DNA of 64,000 bases, taken from Tolypothrix tenuis PCC 7101 (GTDB lineage Bacteria; Cyanobacteriota; Cyanobacteriia; Cyanobacteriales; Nostocaceae). The DNA lies in NCBI RefSeq assembly GCF_002368295.1, contig NZ_AP018248.1:775101-839100 (forward strand), written 5' to 3'. The translations under genes were made by a program, and so were the position numbers. The notes beneath the pieces are model-generated. The model did not search any database. It was not told the DNA's origin and saw only the letters and a program-made list of their open reading frames with translations. Position 1 is the first letter of the stretch. Every line of letters begins with the position of its first letter. Below, one piece after another: positions 8,494 through 16,900 of the stretch.

Positions 8494-10575
8494 CTAAAAA
8501 GCCCTGCCCGCAAACACCACAACCCGAAACCCCACGTTGTTGCTCCTGTCGTCACGCCCGAACCTGTAGCGATAAGCCGAGCGACAGTAACCAGGAAAGT
8601 AGAACCATGAGCCGCCACGCAGCACCTTTTGATTATCATTTTCAATTGACCAAGCACTGCCGTCTGCTGGTGCATTAGTATAGTTTCCGTGCCACTCATC
8701 TTTACACCATTCCCAGACATTACCACAAATATCAAATAAACCAAAAGGGTTAGCAGGATAATTTTCCACATCTGTTGTTCCCCCCACAATCCCCTGATAA
8801 TTAGCTACATCCTTTGTAATGGTTTCGCCAAAATAATATGGAGTAGTCGTTCCTGCACGACAAGCATATTCCCATTCTGCTTCAGTTGGTAAGCGATAGA
8901 TTTTCCCAGTCTCCTTAGACAGTCTGGCACAAAACTCAACTGCATCATCCCAAGAAACCTGTTCAACAGGTCGATTAGCGCCTTTAAAAGATGATGGATC
9001 GGGTTTTAAATCAATCTTAACCTTAGGTAAGGCGGTAACAGCTTTCCATTGGCTCTGGGTAACGGGAAATTTCCCCATGAAAAAAGGTTGAATCGTTACG
9101 GTGTGCTGTGGGCTTTCAAAGTCGTTGCGTCCTTGCTCCTTCTTTGGGGAACCCATAAGGAATTGACCGCCAGGAATTGCAACCATATCCAGCACTACGA
9201 CATTACCAAGGCTTTCTGTAAAAAACTCAGCGCGTCCCCGACTACATTTAATTTCATGAACTTTTCCTCTTCCCCAAAATCCTGTACTTTTCACTATTGG
9301 GGTGGCGAACTCAAATTCAAAAGGCTGAGTGAGAATTTGCACAGGTGAGGGGGATTTTTGCACAGACACAGGTGTAGATGATGGAATTGGCTGTGGTTTC
9401 TGGGGAAATACCCGTGCTTCTATCGCTGCAATATCTTCATTCCGTAATCCTAAATATTGCTGATATTCTTGTAAATCTTTTTGCGTGGCTTGATTAAAAG
9501 GATATTGTTGCTTGATTGCATCAATCAACGCTTGTTCATAGTCTCGTAACTTACGCTGATATTCACGATAAGGTTGTAGAACTTGTTCGTGAATTTGTCT
9601 GGCTTCATCCTCAGATAAACCTAACTCAATGCGCTTAGATTCAAGTATTCTTAATGCAAAAACAGAAAAATTACCCTGACCTTGTTGTGCGCGAATTGTC
9701 GCTTCTTGAAAATATACTTCTTGAGCAGGATTAAAAATAATTGTTGGCGCTACTGGTGATGATGAAGCTGATGTTAAAGCTTGCAAAGCTTCTGTTGCAT
9801 TGGCATATCGTAAACTGAAATGACGGCGTACCATCTTAGTTAATACCTCAGCCAAATGATCGTTCACTTGTGCTAGATGTCGCCAAATAATTTCACCCGT
9901 CAATGGGTCTTCTTGTAACTCAAAAGGTGAAACGCCAGTCAATGCTTGAATGATCGTCATCCCCAAAGCATAGACATCACTACCCAAACAAGGTTTACCA
10001 CTGTTTTGCTCATAGGGCATATAGCCGGGAGTACCGATGATGATGCTGGACTTTACTTCACCTTGAGTGTTCACCATCAAAGTACCAAGTTCTTTCACCG
10101 CCCCAAAATCAATCAGGAAAATTTTACCATCCTGATGTCGGCGCATCAAATTTTGAGGCTTAATGTCGCGGTGAATCACTCCTTGATTATGTACAAAAGA
10201 CAAAATTTCTAAAACATCTTGCAACAACTTGGTTGCATAACCCTCACTCAGTGGCTTACCAGGAATGATTTCTTTACTTAAGTCTTGTCCTTCAATAAAC
10301 TCCTGAACTATATAAAGATTTTGATTTTCGTTAAAGTGTGCCAGTAATTGAGGCACTTGAGGATGTTTACCTAACCTTTCGAGAATAGCCGCTTCTTTGT
10401 CAAAAAATTGCACAACACGAGGATGGGATTGGTTAGGAAGTAGTTGCTTGACTACACATAAAGGTTTGCTAGGTTGCAAATTATCCCTAGCTAGAAATGT
10501 TGCACCAAAGCCACCCTCACCTAATTTACGAATGATTTCGTAGCGCCCAGCCAGTGTGTTCACGATGACTGTCAA
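8494..10575 (-). CDS. Ser/Thr protein kinase fused to C-terminal FGE-sulfatase/C-type-lectin-like domain
   Basis: 693 residues. The N-terminal Hanks-type kinase is complete: LGEGGFG loop at 18-24, VVKQ lysine, HRDIKPQN near 135, DFG, and an APE-like GYMPYEQ. A linker (about 290-440) has DUF4101-like helical character. From about 460 (MVAIPGGQFLMGS) to the end is a formylglycine-generating-enzyme/C-type-lectin fold with EWEYACRAG, GNVWEWCKDEW and GGSW..GFRVV. The paired catalytic cysteines of true FGE are not both present, so sulfatase activation is unlikely; this fold is also a ligand-binding scaffold. The last 41 codons look like a DGR variable region (see separate entry). Start is TTG 10575. 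No TM segment was seen. Confidence 0.9.
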   Translation of the reverse strand: MTVIVNTLAGRYEIIRKLGEGGFGATFLARDNLQPSKPLCVVKQLLPNQSHPRVVQFFDKEAAILERLGKHPQVPQLLAHFNENQNLYIVQEFIEGQDLSKEIIPGKPLSEGYATKLLQDVLEILSFVHNQGVIHRDIKPQNLMRRHQDGKIFLIDFGAVKELGTLMVNTQGEVKSSIIIGTPGYMPYEQNSGKPCLGSDVYALGMTIIQALTGVSPFELQEDPLTGEIIWRHLAQVNDHLAEVLTKMVRRHFSLRYANATEALQALTSASSSPVAPTIIFNPAQEVYFQEATIRAQQGQGNFSVFALRILESKRIELGLSEDEARQIHEQVLQPYREYQRKLRDYEQALIDAIKQQYPFNQATQKDLQEYQQYLGLRNEDIAAIEARVFPQKPQPIPSSTPVSVQKSPSPVQILTQPFEFEFATPIVKSTGFWGRGKVHEIKCSRGRAEFFTESLGNVVVLDMVAIPGGQFLMGSPKKEQGRNDFESPQHTVTIQPFFMGKFPVTQSQWKAVTALPKVKIDLKPDPSSFKGANRPVEQVSWDDAVEFCARLSKETGKIYRLPTEAEWEYACRAGTTTPYYFGETITKDVANYQGIVGGTTDVENYPANPFGLFDICGNVWEWCKDEWHGNYTNAPADGSAWSIENDNQKVLRGGSWFYFPGYCRSAYRYRFGRDDRSNNVGFRVVVFAGRAF
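8497..8620 (-). other. Candidate diversity-generating-retroelement variable region (VR)
   Basis: The 3' end of the kinase-lectin gene after the GGSW codons. Nearly all residues at the exposed positions of the fold are encoded by codons ending in C or T (TTC, TAC, TTT, GGT, TAC, TAT, TAC, TTC, GAC, GAC, AGC), as expected if AAC/AAT codons of a template repeat were changed at adenines. Invariant residues between them (CRSA, R, VGFRVV) are retained. The tail after it is GC-rich compared with the gene. No template repeat, avd or reverse transcriptase gene is in this window. Confidence 0.5.
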
Positions 10576-11108
10576 TCCATAGAAAACTAATGAATCTCAG
10601 TGTAATCGCCAACTATTAAATATGACAAGTCAATCTAAGCATTAGTAAGTGTAATTCGTAGCTATATAAGCGAAATCTACAGTTTTTACTTCTGATATTA
10701 AAATTGCGATCGCATCGGGTCACATTACGATTGCATCGCCTGACAATGCCAATGTATCGGGTCGCATTACGATTGTATTGCCTGACAATGCCAATGTATC
10801 GGGTCGCATTACGATTGTATTGCCTGACAATGCCAATGCAGCAAGTCGAATGTCGATTGTATCGCCTGACAATGCCAATGCAGCAAGTCGAATGTCGATT
10901 GTATCGCCTGACAATGCCAATGCATCCGGTCACATTACGATTGCATCGCCTGACAATGCCAATGCATCCGGTCACATTACGATTGCATCGACTGACAATT
11001 TATGATCGCATCGAGAATTAGATGCCACCTTCCCATAACATACAAAACATTGCGATCGCTTGTCTTTCAATTACGAATTACAAATTACGAATTACGAATT
11101 AATCCAAG
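10576..11108. other. Intergenic region upstream of the kinase-lectin gene
   Basis: Contains the 42-bp array (10712-11005) and AT-rich flanks that should hold the promoter of the minus-strand kinase gene (10576-10711). Short direct copies of ATTACGAATTACAAATTACGAATT-type sequence lie at about 11069-11100. No protein gene is supported here. Confidence 0.6.
10712..11005. repeat. 42-bp tandem repeat array, seven units
   Basis: Seven exact-length units begin at 10712, 10754, 10796, 10838, 10880, 10922 and 10964. The 3' half is nearly constant (GCCTGACAATGCCAAT) and the 5' half varies between three versions. Neighbouring units are identical in pairs (2=3, 4=5, 6 nearly =7), which indicates recent duplication. 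Because 42 is a multiple of three, several frames on both strands stay open; one plus-strand frame reads PDNANASGHITIAS repeats. None has a convincing start or ribosome-binding site, so I treat the array as non-coding. Confidence 0.9.
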
Positions 11109-11189
11109 TGGAACCGTTGGGAATCGAACCCAAAGCCTGCAGCTGTCCGTTTGTTGGTTTCAGAGCAGTCGAACACCAATCGCGGCCCC
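11109..11189 (-). ncRNA. tRNA-like / tmRNA-end-like RNA, 81 nt
   Basis: Read on the minus strand, a 7-bp acceptor-type stem GGGGCCG/CGGTTCC (two G-U pairs) closes an 81-nt unit, with a perfect T arm TTGGG-TTCGATT-CCCAA and a discriminator A at 11109; CCA is not encoded. There is no normal D arm or 7-nt anticodon loop. The 5' half instead carries GGTGTTCGAC followed by GAAACC, and the segment before the T arm has CGGACAGC, both reminiscent of the two ends of tmRNA. The tag-coding and pseudoknot domains are absent. It could be an internally deleted ssrA copy, a degenerate tRNA, or a novel tRNA-like RNA. Confidence 0.45.
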
Positions 11190-11586
11190 AATAATTTGAT
11201 AGTGCCGAGAGAAATTGCTCAGATACACTCCCAAAAGTGATATCTGTATCGATTTCAAACTGGAAAGATTTTTTAGTATCTATATTACATTTGTAATACA
11301 AAGCTTACATTGTGTCAATGGCATACTACAAATTTTTTTCGCAAGTTTACGTAGGATGCGTTAGCGATAGCGTAACGCATCAGCCCCAAAGCTTTTCGTG
11401 CGTTACGGCTTACTGAAATTTTTTCACAAATCAAATCAGATTCCTATATGTTACAAAACCTAATTAGACTTGAAACCCTTACCAATCACCAATTACCAAT
11501 CACCAATTACCAATTACCAATTACCAATTACCAATTACCAATCACCAACTATCTGTAATCGCATCACTCTACTTATTAAATTAGCT
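11190..11586. other. Intergenic region with dispersed repeats
   Basis: No gene seen. It holds a dispersed hairpin repeat at 11355-11381 (arms GATGCGTTA and TAACGCATC) followed by GTGCGTTACGGCTT, which resembles the repeats flanking the CHAT gene at 54.5 and 56.6 kb. A heptameric ACCAATT-type array occupies 11481-11548. Confidence 0.65.
11481..11548. repeat. Heptameric short tandem repeat (ACCAATT/ACCAATC)n
   Basis: About nine to ten tandem 7-bp copies with C/T variation, lying just beyond the 3' end of the marR gene. Confidence 0.85.
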
Positions 11587-12063
11587 TTATTCAGTAATTA
11601 AATCTTCAAAAATACTACTCAGCGCTGTTAATCCTGCTGCTACACTCTGGATTTGCTCTTCTGGTAGATTAGCCAATACAGAAGCAATTCTTGCACTTGT
11701 CAACGCCCTAACCTGTTGCAGATGATACTTGCCTGTCTCAGTCAAATTCAGGAGAACATGACGACGTTCTTGAGGATTCTCTACTCTACTAACCAAATTC
11801 TTTTGTACTAGACGGTCTGTCAGATTTGAAGCTGTAGCTCTAGTTACCCCTAAATTTTCTGCAACTTGCGAAAGAGAAGCACCAGGATTGCGATCGAGGA
11901 AAGCCAGTGTCCGAAACTGCGGAATAGAAAGCGATTCTGGCAAAAATGAAGCATTCCGTCTCATTTCTGCGCGAAAGAACTTGATGATTGTGGGAATAGT
12001 TTCCATCATTTTGGCAGCGCATTGCTCTGGTGTGATTTCTGTAGCTAGTTTTTTGGTATTCAT
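11587..12063 (-). CDS. MarR-family transcriptional regulator
   Basis: 158 residues. A winged helix-turn-helix spans about 45-115: the recognition region (ASLSQVAENLGVTRATASNLTDRLVQKNLV) and the wing (ENPQERRHVLLNLTETG) are clear, and flanking helices make the dimer. MarR proteins usually repress adjacent transport genes and release DNA on binding a small ligand. It is divergent from the RND membrane-fusion gene across a 254-base region that contains two palindromes with GCTAA/TTAGC half-sites, the probable operator. The inducing ligand is unknown. Confidence 0.93.
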   Translation of the reverse strand: MNTKKLATEITPEQCAAKMMETIPTIIKFFRAEMRRNASFLPESLSIPQFRTLAFLDRNPGASLSQVAENLGVTRATASNLTDRLVQKNLVSRVENPQERRHVLLNLTETGKYHLQQVRALTSARIASVLANLPEEQIQSVAAGLTALSSIFEDLITE

Positions 12064-12224
12064 ATTTCACGCAGTGCTAATGGACAGGAAGTAGCGAGAC
12101 AAATCGATGAGAACGCCAGAGATTCAAGAAGATTAGCAGACTCCTTATTAATTATGAGAACTTCCTGCTGCCTCTTACAAATGACAAACATCAAATCCAA
12201 AAATATTTCTCAAGATAGATGTTG

Positions 12225-12258
12225 TGCTAACAGTTAGCAAAGCTAATTAATTTTAGCT
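12225..12258. promoter_or_regulatory. Two palindromes, candidate MarR operator
   Basis: TGCTAACAGTTAGCA (12225-12239, perfect 7-bp arms with 1-bp centre) is followed two bases on by AGCTAATTAATTTTAGCT (12241-12258, 6-bp arms, 6-bp spacer). Both use GCTAA/TTAGC half-sites. They lie between the divergent marR start (12063) and the pump start (12318), about 60-95 bases upstream of the latter. Binding is inferred from position and symmetry only. Confidence 0.5.
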
Positions 12259-12317
12259 AATATTGTGTTTGTATTTTTCAAATATCTGTTAAACCTTTAT
12301 TGAGAGGCTCAAAATTA

Positions 12318-13754
12318 ATGCTGCTGCTAGTCAGGATGAGATATTTATCTCGTAATTTCAAGACTAGACTTTCTTTAAATACGCAAAAATATATGTTGCC
12401 AGGACTTTTACCATTAATACCAAAACAGATCGGTAGAAACATCTTGCTATTGAGCTTAATTGCTGTATGTGGTTGTACGGCTACCGAGGCACAGTCTAAT
12501 AAGCAACAAGGGAAGAATCAGCAGCGCGCTGTACCTGTTGTAGTAGCGACAGTAACACGTAAAACCATACCTGTTGAGTTACGACAAACTGGAACCGTCG
12601 TGGCGTATTCGACAGTAGGGGTAAAGTCACAAGTTGCCGGGCCACTCACAGGTGTTTATTTCCAAGAAGGGCAGAATGTTAAAAAAGGGCAACTATTATT
12701 CAAAATAGATTCTCGACCGCAAGAAGCGGCGTTAATGCAAGCGCAAGCCAATAAAGAAAAAGCGATCGCCCAGGTAAAACAAGCGCAAGCCAACCTCTCA
12801 AAGGCTGTAGCCCAAGTCAATCAAGCTAAAGCAAATCTCCTCAAAGACCAAACCCAAGCCAAAAACGCTCAAGTTCAAGCACAACGATATAGTACGCTAT
12901 TGGGACAAGGTGCGATTAGTAAAGAGCAAGCAGACCAATTTCGCACGGCATCGGATGCCCAAAAAGCCACAGTAATTGCAGATAACGAAGGTATTAGTAA
13001 CGCCGTGGCCGCAGTAGAAGCTGCAAAAGCCGATTTAAATAACGCTAAAGCCACAGTTACAGCCGCAGACGCAGCAATTGACAGCGCTAAAATCACCCTT
13101 TCCTATAGTTCGATTTATTCCCCAATTACCGGACGTACAGGTAGCTTGAAAGTCAATCAAGGCAACTTGGTCAAAGATAACGACACCAATCCCTTAGTGA
13201 CAATCAGCCAAATTAGCCCAATTTACGTTACAACTTCCCTACCGCAACGCTTACTGCCAGAACTCAACAAATATCGGGCACAGGGAAAAATACAAGTTGA
13301 TGCTTACATCCCCAAGGATGAACAGCGTCCCGAACATGGCGAACTTTCCTTTATAGACAGTGGTGTAGACCCCACCACTGGAACAATTCAACTCAAAAGC
13401 AGCTTTACTAACAGCGACGGACGCTTATCGCCAGGTCAATTTGTCAACGTGGTTGTCAGACTCACCCAAGAACCCAACGCCATAGTTGTACCAACCACAG
13501 CCATCCAGACAGGACAAAAAGGGCAGTTTGTCTATGTATTGAATCCTGCCGACCAAACTGTAGATATGCGTCCCGTTGTTGTGGGTAATGCTGTTAGCAA
13601 TGAATCAGTCATTCAAGAAGGTTTAAAAGAAGGCGAACAAGTCGTTACTGACGGACAATTTAACCTTAGACCCAAAGCCAAAGTCCAAATAAAGCAAGCA
13701 GTCGGCACTGGACAAAGAACAGGAAACGTTAACCAAGGAAATCAAAGCCCCTAA
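12318..13754 (+). CDS. RND efflux pump periplasmic adaptor (HlyD/MFP family lipoprotein)
   Basis: About 478 residues. An N-terminal hydrophobic segment (LLLSLIAVCGC) ends in a lipobox-like cysteine. A lipoyl half-motif (VAGPLTGVYFQEGQNVKKGQLLFKID) is followed by an Ala/Gln/Lys-rich coiled-coil hairpin (about 130-250), then the second lipoyl half (SPITGRTGSLKVNQGNLV), beta-barrel and membrane-proximal domains. The protein bridges the inner-membrane RND transporter to an outer-membrane TolC-type channel, which is not encoded here. Start chosen at ATG 12318, with GAGAGG upstream; a TTG at 12300 is an alternative. The RND gene follows after 170 bases. Confidence 0.92.
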   Translation: MLLLVRMRYLSRNFKTRLSLNTQKYMLPGLLPLIPKQIGRNILLLSLIAVCGCTATEAQSNKQQGKNQQRAVPVVVATVTRKTIPVELRQTGTVVAYSTVGVKSQVAGPLTGVYFQEGQNVKKGQLLFKIDSRPQEAALMQAQANKEKAIAQVKQAQANLSKAVAQVNQAKANLLKDQTQAKNAQVQAQRYSTLLGQGAISKEQADQFRTASDAQKATVIADNEGISNAVAAVEAAKADLNNAKATVTAADAAIDSAKITLSYSSIYSPITGRTGSLKVNQGNLVKDNDTNPLVTISQISPIYVTTSLPQRLLPELNKYRAQGKIQVDAYIPKDEQRPEHGELSFIDSGVDPTTGTIQLKSSFTNSDGRLSPGQFVNVVVRLTQEPNAIVVPTTAIQTGQKGQFVYVLNPADQTVDMRPVVVGNAVSNESVIQEGLKEGEQVVTDGQFNLRPKAKVQIKQAVGTGQRTGNVNQGNQSP

Positions 13755-13817
13755 TTATAGTTTTTTTGTAAATATTTATACTTTTATATTCAAGAGTCAA
13801 GGATCAAAAAGACAAAG

Positions 13818-13837
13818 AGACGCGATGAATCGCGTCT
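13818..13837. repeat. Dispersed palindrome AGACGCGATGAATCGCGTCT
   Basis: A 20-bp hairpin with arms AGACGCGAT/ATCGCGTCT nearly perfect. The same element (ATGAAT or ATTAAT centre) occurs at 41648-41667, 42925-42944 and 62021-62040, usually beside GTACA. Always intergenic in this window. Confidence 0.8.
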
Positions 13838-13924
13838 GTACAAGAGCCAAAGGTCAAAATTTATTTCTCCCCTGCTCCCTGCTCCCTGCTCCCCTGCTTT
13901 TTCCCCATCCCCAATCCCCACCCC

Positions 13925-16900
13925 ATGAACATCTCTGCGTTATTCATCCGCCGACCGATAATGACCACACTGGTGATGCTAGCCATCATGCTGTTTGGGT
14001 TGATGAGTTATCAATTGCTGCCAGTGAGTGACTTGCCAACTGTGGATTTTCCCACGATTCAGGTATCCGCTAGCTTACCAGGAGCCAGCCCTGAGACGGT
14101 GGCTTCGTCAGTTGCAACGCCATTAGAACAGCAATTTTCCAGTATTGCTGGTTTAGATTCGATGAACTCTACAAGTTCTCTGGGTTCGGCACAAATTACG
14201 CTGCAATTCAACTTGAGTCGGGATATAGATAGTGCGGCTCAAGATGTGCAATCTGCGATCGCTAAAGCAGCGCGTCAGTTACCCAGTAGTATGCCGAATC
14301 CGCCATCATACCGCAAAGTCAATCCAGCAGATTCGCCTATTTTGTATGTAGCTTTAAGCTCATCAGCGTTGCCCTTATCAGAAGTCGATAAATACGGGGA
14401 AACAATCCTAGCGCAGCGTCTTTCAATGGTTGATGGCGTGGCGCAGGTACAGGTTTATGGTTCGCAAAAGTACGCCGTGCGAATTTACCTAGATCCTCAA
14501 TCTTTAAGTGCAAAAGGTCTAGGAATTGATGAAGTCGCAACTGCTGTTTCCCAAGGAAATTCTAATTTACCCACTGGTAACCTTTACGGCAAAAACCAAA
14601 ACTTCACTATTGAATCCAATGGGCAATTAAACAATGCTGAAGCTTACCGTTCTTTAGTGATTTCTTATCGTAACGGTGCGCCTGTTCAATTAGGAGAATT
14701 AGGTAAGGTATTTGATAGCGTAGAAAACGATAAAGTAGCTAGTTGGTTTAACGGTACAAGGGCGATTGTCTTAGCAATTCAAAGACAACCAGGAAGTAAT
14801 ACTGTAGCAGTTGTAGACGGAATTAAAAAGATTTTACCGAGCTTCCGTGAGCAAATTCCGGCGGCGGTAGATATGACAATTTTGTATGACCGCTCCCAAT
14901 CAATTCGTGAGTCAGTAAATGATGTCAAATTTACCTTGTTTCTGACAATTTGCTTGGTAGTTTTGGTTATTTTTCTCTTTTTACGTAACATTTCAGCTAC
15001 CATCATTCCCAGCTTGGCAGTACCTTTATCACTAGTAGCAACATTTGGGGTAATGCTACTACTAGGTTACTCTCTAGATAACCTGTCATTAATGGCGCTT
15101 ACCTTAGCGGTTGGCTTTGTGGTAGACGACGCAGTCGTAATGTTAGAAAACATTGTGCGTCACATGGAAATGGGCGAAAATCGTCTGCAAGCTGCCCTCA
15201 ATGGTTCCAGAGAAATTGGATTTACCATTTTATCAATGACCATTTCGCTAGTAGCTGTATTTATTCCCATCATGTTTATGGGCGGTATTTTGGGAAGACT
15301 ATTCAGTGAGTTTGCTGTTACTATTAGCGTTTCAATTTTAGTATCTGGATTTATTTCCCTTACCCTCACACCAATGCTATGTAGTCGTTTTCTCAAGCAT
15401 GAAGGTGAGCATCAAGATTCAGAAAATGGACATCATCTAAATAATGATCATGTTATATCTAGCAATAGAAATCACGATTTAAAAAGTGATTATGTCATAT
15501 CCAATGATGGATTTAACCATGCAGAAAATGGTCATGCATTATCCCAAGATGGATTTGATCATACAGGTAATGGTCATTCTACATCCAACAATGGAAATCA
15601 TCATGTAGAAAATGGTCACGTCATCTCTAATGATGGGAATGGACATCAAATAAATAAATCCAAAAAACAGAAAGCTAAAAATTGGAAACGTCGCCTTTAT
15701 AATGCTTCTGAATGGGTATTTGATACCATGCTGCGCGCTTACGAAGCCACACTAAAGATATCAATGAAATATCACCGTACAACGATGATACTTTCAGGCG
15801 CGATTTTAGTTGCAACCATATATTTATTTATTGTTGTTCCTAAAGGCTTTATTCCCAATGATGATACTGGACAGTTGAGCGTTAATACAGAAGCGGCTCA
15901 AGATATTTCCTTTGATGAGATGGTAAAACATCAACAAGTCGTAGCCAATATTGTCCGTCGCAACCCTAATGTAGAAGCAATTAACTCTAGTGTCGGTGCA
16001 GGTGGAGCTAATTCCACATCTAATGCTGGACGTATTTTCGTAAAATTAAAACCCCATTCCCAACGCCACCAAAGCGCTGATGAAATAGCGAATGAATTAC
16101 GTCCTAAACTAACAGGAATTCCCGGAATTAGAGCATTTGTCCAAAACCCGCCATCTATCCGTCTTGGTGGACAGCAGACAAAAGCACTATATCAATTTGG
16201 TCTTTCTAGCCCAAATTTACAAGATTTATATCAATACGCGCCAGCTTTGGAAACAAAGTTGCGACAAATGCCAGAATTGCAAGATGTTAATAGCGACTTG
16301 CAAATCAAAAATCCCCAAATTAATGTTCAAGTTAACCGCGAACAAGCAGCAACTTTGGGTTTAACAGCTAATCAAATTGAAAGCACTTTAAATAATGCTT
16401 ATGGTACTCGCCAAGTTTCTACTATCTATGCATCTGATGGTCAATATCAAGTAATTATGGGAGTAGATCCCCAGTATCAGTTAAGTCCCAATGACCTTGA
16501 TTTATTAACAGTTCGTTCTACTAGTGGTCAAGAAGTACCTTTAAATGCTGTAGCAACTCTAACTAAAGGTGTTGGGCTATTAACTGTTAACCATTACGGA
16601 CAACTTGCTGCTGTGACTATTTCCTTTAACCTCAAACCTGGCGTTTCTTTAGGGAATGTTACCGGAAAGATTGAACAACTAGCTCGTGAAACATTACCAC
16701 CAACTATTAGTACTAGCTTTCAAGGTACAGCACAGGTATTTCAATCTTCGCTTTCTAGCTTAGGATTTTTACTAATAATTGCGATTTTAGTAATTTACAT
16801 TGTGTTAGGAATTCTCTACGAAGATTTTATCCACCCGATTACAATTCTTTCTAGCTTACCTTCAGCAGGATTTGGTGCTTTACTCACCTTAATGGTGTTT

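Noticed and set aside
8424..8789. 121-codon frame overlapping the kinase-lectin 3' end
   Set aside because: Shadow of the real gene in another frame; composition is low complexity with no start signal.
8494..9400. True formylglycine-generating enzyme at the C-terminus of the kinase gene
   Set aside because: The cysteine pair needed for catalysis is not preserved, so a ligand-binding lectin-like role is more likely.
10712..11005. CRISPR array
   Set aside because: The units are contiguous with no unique spacers, variable halves are shared between units, and no cas gene is near.
10616..11021. Open frames on both strands across the 42-bp array (up to 119 codons)
   Set aside because: They come from a repeat length divisible by three. 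No ribosome-binding site, no start outside the repeat and no non-repetitive domain supports translation.
11109..11189. Ordinary tRNA gene
   Set aside because: Acceptor and T arms are good, but no 5-bp anticodon stem with 7-base loop and no D arm could be built.
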